Positions 55,823-64,000 of a DNA stretch of 64,000 nt are shown here, one piece after another; position 1 is the stretch's first letter; every line of letters begins with the position of its first letter. The notes below the pieces were generated by a model. It did no database searches, had not been told where the DNA came from, and was given only the letters and a program-made list of their open reading frames with translations. The translations under genes were made by a program, and so were the position numbers. The stretch spans positions 87,517,293 to 87,581,292 of the forward strand of contig NC_079213.1 of NCBI RefSeq assembly GCF_029633865.1. The letters are read 5' to 3'. Source of the DNA: Lampris incognitus (taxonomy: Eukaryota; Chordata; Actinopteri; Lampriformes; Lampridae).

Positions 55823-57515
55823 TTAGGGGTCGCCACAGCGGATCATCCGTTTCCATTTCTTCCTGTCTTCTGCGTCTTCCTCTGTCACACCAGCCACCTG
55901 CATGTCTTCCCTCACCACATCCATAAACCTCCTCTTTGGCCTTCCTCTTCTCCTCTTCCCTGGCAGCTCCATATTCAGCATCCTTCTCCCAATATACTCA
56001 GCATCTCTCCTCCACACATGTCCAAGCCATCTCAATCTTGCCTCTCTTGCTTTGTCTCCAAACCGTCCAACCTTAGCGGTCCCTCTAATATAATCGTTCC
56101 TAATCCTGTCCTTCTTCGTTACTCCCAGTGAAAATCTTAGCATCTTCAACTCTGCCACCTCCAGCTCCGCCTCCTGTCTTTTCGTCAGTGCCAATGTCTC
56201 CAAACCATATAACATAGCTGGTCTCACAACCATCTTGTAAACTTTCCCTTTAACTCTTGCTGGTACCCTTCTGTCGCAAATCACTCCTGACACTCTTCTC
56301 CACCCACTCCAACCTGCCTGCACTCTCTTTTTCACCTCTCTACTGCACTCCCCGTTACTTTGGACAGTTGACCCCAAGTATTTAAACTCAGATGTCTTTG
56401 TCACCTCCACTCCTTGCATCCTGACCATTCCACTGTCCTCTCTCTCATTCACGCATAGGTATTCCGTCTTGCTCCTACTGACTTTCATTCCTCTTCTCTC
56501 CAGTGCATACCTCCACCTCTCCAGGCTCTCCTCAACCTGCACCCTACTCTCACTACAGATCACAATGTCATCCGCGAACATCATCGTCCATGGAGACTCC
56601 TGCCTGATCTTGTCCGTCAACCTGTCCATCACCATTGCAAACAAGAAAGGGCTAAGAGCCGATCCTTGATGTAATCCCACCTCCACCTTGAACCCATCCG
56701 TCATTCCAACCGCACACCTCACCATTGTCACACTTCCCTCATACGTATCCTGCACCACTCCTACATACTTCTCTGCAACTCCTGACTTCCTCATACAATA
56801 CCACACCTCCTCTCTCGGTACTCTGTCATAAGCTTTCTCTAAATCTACAAAGACACAGTGCAACTCTTTCTGGCCTTCTCTATACTTCTCAATCAACATT
56901 CTCAAAGCAAACATCGCATCTGTGGTGCTCTTTCGTGGCATGAAACCATACTGCTGCTCGCTGATCGTCACCTCTCCTCTTAACCTAGCTTCTATTACTC
57001 TTTCCCAAATCTTCATGCTGTGGCTGATCAACTTTATACCTCTGTAGTTGTTACAGTTCTGCACATCGCCCTTGTTCTTGAAAATCGGTACCAGTATGCT
57101 TCTTCTCCACTCCTCAGGCATCCTCTCACTTTCCAGGATTGTGTTAAACAATCTAGTTAGAAACTCCACTGCCATCTCTCCTAAACATCTCCATGCCTCC
57201 ACAGGTATGTCATCAGGACCAACTGCCTTTCCATTCTTCATCCTCTTCATAGCTGCCCTCACTTCCTCCTTGCTAATCCGCTGAACTTCCTGATTCACTA
57301 TCCCTACATCATCCAACCTTCTCTCTCTCTCATTTTCTTCATTCATCAGCCCCTCAAAGTATTCCTTCCACCTTCTTAGCACACTCTCCTCGCTTGTCAG
57401 CACATTTCCATCTCTATCCTTGATCGCCCTAACTTGCTGCACATCCTTTGCAGCTTGGTCCCTCTGTCTAGCCAATCGGTACAAGTCCTTTTCTCCTTCC
57501 TTAGTGTCTAATCTG
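55823..57515 (-). pseudogene. RTE reverse transcriptase part
   Basis: It carries the RT core ([54 protein letters not shown]) and FADD at [14 protein letters not shown]. The C-terminal region ([20 protein letters not shown]) ends MIRCGDP followed by a stop. The frame is otherwise open; only the shift from the endonuclease part breaks the element. In-frame sequence from 57724 to 57516 is a shadow of the endonuclease reading. Confidence 0.9.
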
Positions 57516-58814
57516 TCACAACTCACCATACGCCTTTTCCTTTGCCTTTGCCACCTCTCTCTTTGCTTTACGCTGCATCTCCTTGTACTCCTGTCTACTT
57601 TCTTCATCTCTCTGACTATCCCACTTCTTCTTTGCCAACCTTTTCCTCTGTATAATTTGCTGTACTTCCTCATTCCACCACCAAGTCTCCTTGTCTTCCT
57701 TCCTCTGTCCTGATGACACACCAAGTACCTTCCTAGCTGTCTCCCTCACTATTTCTGCAGTGGTTTTCCAGCCATCTGGCAACTCTTCACTACCACCCAG
57801 TGCCTGTCTTAACTCCTGCCTGAACTCCACACAACAGTCTTCCTTCTTCAACTTCCACCATTTGATCTTCGGCTGTGTCTTCACTCGCTTCCTCTTCTTG
57901 GTCTCCAAAGTCATCCTACAGACCACCATCCGATGCTGCCTGGCTACGCTCTCCCCTGTCACCACCTTGCAGTCTCCAATCCCTTTTAGATGGTGCCTTC
58001 TACATAAGATATAGTCCACCTGTGTGCACTTTCCTCCACTCTTGTACGTCACCCTGTGTTCCTCCCTCTTCTTGAAATATGTATTCACCACAGCCATTTC
58101 CATCCTTTTCGCAAAATCGACCACCATCTGTCCTTCCACATTTCTCTTCTTGACTCCATACTTTCCCATCACCTCCTCATCACCTCTGTTCCCTTCACCA
58201 ACATGTCCATTGAAGTCCGCTCCAATCACCACTCTCTCCTCCTTGGGTACCCTCTCCACCATGTCGTCCAACTCATTCCAGAATTCTTCTTTTTCATCCA
58301 TCTCACACCCAACTTGCGGGGCATATGCGCTGATAACATTCAGCAATAAACCTTCAATTTCCAGCTTCATACTCATCACTCTGTCTGACACTCTCTTCAC
58401 CTCCAGCACGCTCTTGACATACTCTTCCTTCAGAATTACCCCTACCCCATTTCTCCTCCCATTCACACCATGGTAGAAGAGTTTGAACCCACCTCCGATA
58501 CTCCTGGCCTTACTCCCCTTCCATCTGGTCTCTTGCACACACAGTATGCCTACCTTTCTTCTTTCCATCATGTCAGCCAGCTCTCTCCCTTTACCAGTCA
58601 TAGTGCCAACATTCAAAGTTCCAACTCTCACCTCCACATGCCTACCCTTCCTCCTCTCTAGCTGCCTCTGCACATGCTTTCCTCCTCTCCTTCTCCTTCG
58701 CCCAACAGTAGCATAGTTTCCACCGACACCCTGCTGGTTAACAGTACCGGTGGCGGTCGTTGGTAACCCGGGCCTCGACCGATCCGGTATGTAAGTCTTA
58801 TTTATGATCCGCAT
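57516..58814 (-). pseudogene. RTE endonuclease part
   Basis: The frame has the endonuclease motifs in order: VGTLNVGTMTGKG, ILCVQETRWKG, VIGADFNGHVG, CTQVDYILCRR and SVARQHRMVV. A lysine/arginine-rich linker follows. It ends at a TGA at 57516, where the RT frame should continue. A small indel at 57515-57520 separates the two, since RTEs normally encode both in one frame. Confidence 0.9.
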
Positions 58815-59009
58815 ATTTCATTTGGCAAAGATTTTACGCCGGATGCCCTTCCTGACGCAACCCTCCCCATTTGTCCGGGCTTGGGACCGGCACTAAGGAT
58901 GCACTGGCTTGTGCATCCTCAGTGGCTGGGTTATCAGTCAAATAGGGTAACCTTTAATAATCTTTGGGTTACGGTTAGGATTTCACTCCATACATTGATT
59001 AAAAATTAA

Positions 59010-59010
59010 C

Positions 59011-59045
<35 letters not shown>

Positions 59046-59046
59046 A
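59010..59046. repeat. (GATT)n tetranucleotide repeat
   Basis: About nine GATT units in tandem lie just beyond the RTE insertion. Confidence 0.95.
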
Positions 59047-59049
59047 AAA

Positions 59050-60026
59050 ATAAACATTATTTTAAGTTAGTAAAGAAGACTGAGAAGGACAAAAAAAGAA
59101 AACCACAAATCCCTTCTGGTGGCTCTGCAGGCTGTTTAGGCCCCACAAGGACAATTCAGCACACATTAAAATAGTCCATGGGCCAGACGATATTTCGGTA
59201 CACTCAAGGTGGCAAAACTTACTTATAATTTTTGAAAGGATCCATGTCTGTAGATGATATTTTGGTATGATAACCATTCCTGAGTGGCAGCTGTATCACA
59301 GTTATCAGCTCATGAAGTTAACCACCCGCTAAACTAAATTGCATTTTAGACGCTGGTGCATATCCTGGTTTAGCCTCATGGTCAGGACATTTTTCAATGT
59401 TCTATAATATTGTCTTTGGTATCATTTTAAAGGGGACCTTCTTAGCTTTCATTCAAGCCCTGTTGTGGATATTTCTCACATATATAGAGGTCACTTGAGC
59501 TCTTCAACCCGTGAATAACACACATCTTTCTGCAATTTTCGCCTAAACTATATACTTTCTTTTAGCCCTGTGGCATCTAGGAATATCAGGGACACAAAAC
59601 ACAAAAACTGGAATACTCACAGGACTGTAAAGATTCAGAAAATGTATAATATACCCATACTATTTCATTGTGTGAGGTGATTGTGAGCCTTAAATGAGAA
59701 CTAGACCAAAGCCAGTTAGGTCACAAACTGGTCTCTATACATTTGTTTAAATACACAATCAAAATACATGATAAAAAGGAATACCATAGTGAGGTAATGA
59801 ACTATTTTAATATTTTAAACAACATTGACATTTACATATACTTAGTCAATGATACATGTAATCCCATATCATTAGTGGGTATATGTAATGGTAATGGGTA
59901 GGGTAATGGGTATATGTGAATATGGTTACATTATTGTTATCAAGCTCTGGGTAACCAAGTCCAGAATCAACATCCTGTGCATCAATAGACTACTACCACA
60001 GTAATACCATCAGAATCATCACACTG
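59050..60026. other. No gene seen; 3' flank of the FEN1-like gene
   Basis: It is A/T-rich with no frame of note. It would contain the 3' UTR or the transposon end belonging to the minus-strand gene at 60027. I could not spot terminal repeats because the other end lies outside the window. Confidence 0.5.
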
Positions 60027-63000
60027 TCATTCATCAAACTGCTCGTTTCTCTCATCATCTGACTCCCCAAGTTCAAAGTCCAGTTCTGGACCATCCTGCT
60101 GTTTTTGGTTACTGCAGGTCTGTAACCTGCACATGTCTGTGCATCGAAGTCCGTTTGACAGGCACATGCAGCTTGGCATTTTGCATGAATGCACACACTT
60201 GCATGTTAGCATTTCCAAGACCACATCTGGTGCAGGTGGGGAGCGCATCCAGTAAATGGCCAGCTTGCCTTCATCGTCTGTCCATCCATACTCAGTAGGG
60301 CTTGGCACCACAGGGTTAGCCTGCAGACAGCACTTCCATATTGCTGCCTGATAGTTGGCTCGTTGAACATGCGTAAAGAGACAGTCTCTACATAGTGGCA
60401 GCTGGCTGGACTCAACCTCTCCCCTTTTGGTGCAGAAGAGCTGGTAACGCAGTTTGTTCACCCCAGCAGTGCTGCTATTAGCAACATACATCCGACAGGT
60501 GAACTGCTCAATTTTCTGGAACAGCTCATCACTCACATTCCATGTCTGTCCCAGTTGACTAAAAGTCTCTTGGCAGGAAGTGTGCTTTCTCACTATCTTC
60601 AGGGCATTCAGCTTCCCTCGACCAGCGAATGCACTGACAGTGTCGCAGCCTGTGAAGGCATGTAAGCCAATTAGGCTGTCACAGATGCTGTCTCCAAGTG
60701 AACTTGCCAGTTTGGTGATGTCGACAAACCGTGTGCGGTTCTGAGTCCCACACTTCTGGTAGATGGGACAGGTGATGTCCTTCTGGAAGCCAAGACAAAG
60801 CACCATGACATCAGTGTCCTCAGCTGTGATGATAACTGACTTTGAGCCCGCATTTGCTGCATGCAATGCATGCAGGAGCAGACGGGTGTCAGCTTCTTCA
60901 TGTGTGGAGTGCAGTTCTGCTGCTTCCTCACACCCATCTTCTGTCAACTTGTAGCAGGTTTCCTCACAGGTCATGTACAACACCTTGCCATGCAGCATAG
61001 CTCTGTATCGTGGGAGTTTCCACTCTTCCACCAGAAACTTGATGAGACTGGTCTTGTTGGAGGAACTGCACAGACATTTTCTCCACTGCTGGACGTGGTG
61101 TCCCCCTGCAAGATTCTTGTACCGGAGAGTGATGTCTCCACCCCGGTTCAGTCGTTCAGCATCTTTGATCGAAGTCTGGTGATAGACATCAAAAACAACA
61201 TCAATCCTCCCAGTCTGTGCTCCCTCATGGAGGACCTGGGTCAAGGCTGACTCTGCCACCTGTACAAAGGTTTTGTTGTTGCCATTCATTTTTTGGACCA
61301 GGCTCATCCCATCAATGATGGAAGTAGATGGGATTGGGATGTCTTCTGCAGGAGATACATTCTTTTCCAGCTCTCTGGCAAGTGCAGCCTTGTTTGTTTT
61401 TCGTAAGGACCCATCAGCATTTGCCAGTGCCCATGGTAATGGGCCCAATGGGTAGGCAAGGACATCCTTCAGATTCACCTTCCTGCTTTCAGCCACCAGG
61501 ATCATGTGACTGAAAAGGTTTCTATCTGCCTTCAGCACCACATCCTGTGCTTTCTTTCCATGAGCTTGTTTTGTGCTGACATTGGAGAATGTTTTCAGAC
61601 TTTGCTTGGTCATCTTGTCGTGGAATTTCACAGGTGGTGGGTCTGCATCTAACCTTGTTTGCTGGAATGCTTGGTAGGCCTCTTCTCCTTTCTCAAGAGC
61701 TCTCAAGAGATCTATGGTCACATCAGGTGGAGCCATGTTGCCAGTGGAGAGGCTAACCAAATCAATCTCATCAGGGGACATAGGATTGAGCCAGTTATTC
61801 TCCATAAGGTCCATGAGAGACTGGACATCTGCTTCATCTCTCTTGATCCTTGGACTCTGTAGATCTGGATGAGACCATTTGCACCTGCCTTGACCTGTCA
61901 GGTCTCTCAGCTGTCTGAGGTACATGCTTCTATACTCAGCTGTGAGATAATATTTGGTCACAGCTCCTGGCTTCAAGCTGAATCCCTTTGTCCCTCCAGC
62001 TGTTTGGGTGTCTTTGTTCACCGTTTCTTCTATAGCTTGGTCAACAGGGATTCGGCCAAAGGGATTGGTGGAGCCCAGTTGGACTGAGAAGCCTCCTTCC
62101 ATGAATTCTGTGTACACATCTGGGTGTGTGATGGGCAGCTCAGACATCTGGGCGTAGTAGTAGGGGAGGTAGCGTGCATAATTCATCCTGTCATAAGCCA
62201 AGCACCATGGGATCATTGCTCGAATGCTAGCCAAGTGTAGCATCCAGTCTCCCTCTCTGGATGCTCGGATGAGCCCCAACAAGATTTCAACCATGTCCAA
62301 ATAGGACATCCAGAAGTTCGAGAGGCTGCCGTTTCCACCTCTAAGGAACTCACGGTAGACTTCAAATAGATCCATGATGCGTGTACAAGAGCTGTTCTCG
62401 AGGACCTCCTTCAAAGCATGTTGTGAGACTTCTTTCCCAAGGCTGTCAATGGTCTTCAGTGTCTCATTCAGGTGAACCATGTCATTCCTGTGAGTTTCTT
62501 CCAACCAGGACAGGAAACCATTGAAGGTCAGTCGCATGAGAGCCTCATACAGGAGCTTGTGTAGTCACACTGCCCTGTTGTACTTGCGGCCATCCATAAC
62601 ACCAGCAATTGAGCCTTCTGCAATCATGCCAGACTCAATGCAGAGGTCTTTGAGTCCAGCATCTTGGAAACGCTTTCCTATTATTGCCAGCAGTGTGCAG
62701 ATGGTGTGGAATACCCCAAGCCTAACGATGATATCATGGAACTTGTCATGGTGTTTCCATGTGATCTCGACAGCCTTCGCATACAGGGCTTGGTCAAAGA
62801 CACGGACAATCTTCCTCAGGCCTAAGCACTGCATGATGCTCAGTGACTGGTTAAGCACCTCGTTGACAGTAGACATTTGTGTCGCTGGAGCATTGATGGT
62901 AGGCAGATAGCCTATATTGTCGGGGATGACCGTCATCTCTCCTCGAGTCAGGATGTTGAAGCCTGTCCAGCTGCTGACTGACTGTTCTTCTTGTTGTGAC

Positions 63001-63998
63001 ATGCGTGCTAGGACCCAAAGAAGGTTTTTCTCTCTGGCAAGCTTAGTATTGGCTGCAGTATCGGCATCTGACTTTTTGCTTTGTGGTGGCCCTACCCGTT
63101 GTCCAGCATTGTAAGTTGGTAACATTGGTGGGGGTCCATCAATGCTTCTCTTCTTTGTTTTGGGAACAGTGGGCATGGGTTGGACAGGAAGTGGGTTGAC
63201 TGGCTTTGCTTGCACAGCAATCCCATTGACTCTGTGAGATGTTCCCTCACCACTGACAGTTTCTTCAAGACGGTCGATATTGTCCCAGGCTAAAGTTGTG
63301 AATATGCCAGGATGGATGTTAGCTGGAAGGGCAATGCCACTCCCTGATGATGAGAGTTTCTGGAGACACAGGGCAGTGTTGATCTCTTCCATCTGTGAAT
63401 AGGGCACACTGTGACCAAGTCGGTTGAGGATGTTTATCAACTCTACATTTCCTGTCAACGATTTGACACTGAATGGCAGAACAATGTGCTTGGAAGGCTT
63501 GGTATTTCCACATGTCACTGCATATACTATGTCATGGCCAAATGACTGCAGAAGGCGCTGCACTCTCTGGGATGCATGATCAGGATCATTTGAGCCTGTG
63601 AGTAGAGAGTACAGGAAGATAATGAGCGACTCTGGAATGGTAGGACATTCTGCTTCTGGTTTGACTTCAGGCGGCCAGGTTTGAGGAACATCTTGACTTT
63701 TAATGTCTGCTCTCAATTTGATGGCTGCTTTGGCTATAACATCTTGTGCACTGACACTTTTCAGGGTCTGCAGCTCCCTTTTGAGAGACTGATTTTCTTT
63801 GGCAAGTTCCCTCATGGACAAGTTATCGGGATAGAGGAGGAATTTTCCTTTCTCATCAGGGAATATCTGCAAGGCTCCAGCAAACTCACTCTCCAGGTTT
63901 CGCCTTCTGTGCTTCTTGGTTGATTCCTTGACTTGGGCAATGCCTTGGGAGTTCATTGAAGCTACCAGTCTAGAAGAGAGATCAGTCATTGTCATCAC
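60027..63998 (-). CDS. Uncharacterised large protein: FEN1/PIN-like nuclease plus CXC cysteine cluster, 5' end outside window
   Basis: A single minus-strand frame runs from the window edge to 60027, interrupted by only one TGA (62565-62567). The first 477 codons begin with basic sequence and a short coiled coil (ELAKENQSLKRELQTL). The remaining frame is counted from the Met at 62537. It has FDVYHQTSIKDAERL (Asp450), THEEADTRLLLHA (Glu547, Glu548, Asp550), TAEDTDVMVL (Asp574, Asp576) and FTGCDTVSAFAGRGK (Asp632). This spacing and motif type match FEN1/XPG nucleases (EAEA, T-E-D-M-D, L-G-C-D). Residues 779-808 hold eight Cys arranged C-x-C-x3-C-x4-C-x-C-x6-C-x3-C-x4-C, like a TSO1/tesmin CXC domain. 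I recall similar unnamed proteins in fish and cnidarian genomes. A mobile origin is likely but unproved. Confidence 0.75.
62565..62567 (-). other. In-frame TGA in the FEN1-like gene
   Basis: The frame on both sides is the same: YNRAV, then TGA, then LHKLLYEALMRL. The codon is consistent with CGA to TGA decay at a CpG. A start from the Met at 62537 would still give 836 residues with all nuclease motifs. Confidence 0.85.
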
Positions 63999-64000
63999 TT

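Larger units (their letters stand above)
55795..58932 (-). mobile_element. Near full-length RTE LINE
   Basis: It is flanked by perfect 16-bp target-site duplications ATCAGTCAAATAGGGT at 55779-55794 and 58933-58948. It carries an apurinic-type endonuclease and RT on the minus strand and ends in a TAG-repeat tail (CTACTACTACT on the plus strand at 55795). Its length of about 3.1 kb fits the RTE clade. Confidence 0.93.

Noticed and set aside
55902-58716. Many plus-strand frames opposite the RTE element
   Set aside because: They are antisense shadows of the RTE coding frames and have no motifs of their own.
60763-62910. Plus-strand frames opposite the FEN1-like gene
   Set aside because: They are short, overlap a strongly coding minus-strand frame and show no family motif.

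Overview
The window is vertebrate nuclear DNA, almost certainly from a teleost fish. It has split genes with GT-AG introns and vertebrate gene families. Its repeats are those of fish genomes: RTE and L2-like LINEs, tRNA-headed SINEs, a Penelope-like element, Ty3/gypsy and copia elements, and hAT, THAP and mariner-type DNA transposons. There is no operon-like packing and no bacterial signal. The species cannot be named from the sequence.

Layout. (1) 0.3-15.0 kb, minus strand: a Cys-loop receptor gene of the 5-HT3 type. Eight exons are readable; the last exon(s), with TM4, lie beyond the left edge, and the true start codon was not found. Its introns carry a decayed gypsy pol and LTR, a THAP transposase remnant split by a SINE, a Penelope-like element, SINEs, and an RTE fragment that itself contains a hAT element. 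(2) 17.7-18.6 kb, minus strand: a two-exon receptor-transporting-protein (3CxxC zinc finger) gene, with an interferon-response-type element about 90 bp upstream of its ATG. (3) 21.2-34.8 kb: a mariner-like MITE, then three LTR retrotransposons nested inside each other. The outer one is a chromovirus, the middle one a gypsy element with a complete pol frame, and the inner one a second gypsy element. Each insertion is marked by target-site duplications, and LTR divergence falls inwards. (4) 35.3-40.5 kb: a P-type transposase tail, the 5' half of a copia element, and a 3' portion of an L2-like LINE. (5) 44.0-53.9 kb, plus strand: a complete five-exon dynein light chain gene, dynlt2b (tctex1d2), whose 8.2-kb second intron holds a dead hAT/ZMYM1-like transposase. 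(6) 55.4-58.9 kb: a LINE 3' end, then a near full-length RTE LINE on the minus strand with a 16-bp target-site duplication. (7) 60.0-64.0 kb, minus strand: a very long, nearly intact reading frame (about 1,310 codons with a single in-frame TGA, open at the window edge). Its C-terminal half has the acidic-residue layout of FEN1/XPG-type PIN nucleases and ends in a CXC-type cysteine cluster.

How it fits together. The three host genes (5-HT3-like receptor, RTP, dynlt2b) have human relatives that all lie on 3q27-q29, so the window probably belongs to one ancient linkage group heavily invaded by transposons. The receptor would be a serotonin- or ligand-gated cation channel subunit, the RTP a probable interferon-induced chaperone-like zinc protein, and dynlt2b a light chain of dynein-2 in cilia. 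The FEN1-like gene at the right edge is the least explained item and the best candidate for an undescribed system, possibly a large unclassified mobile element.
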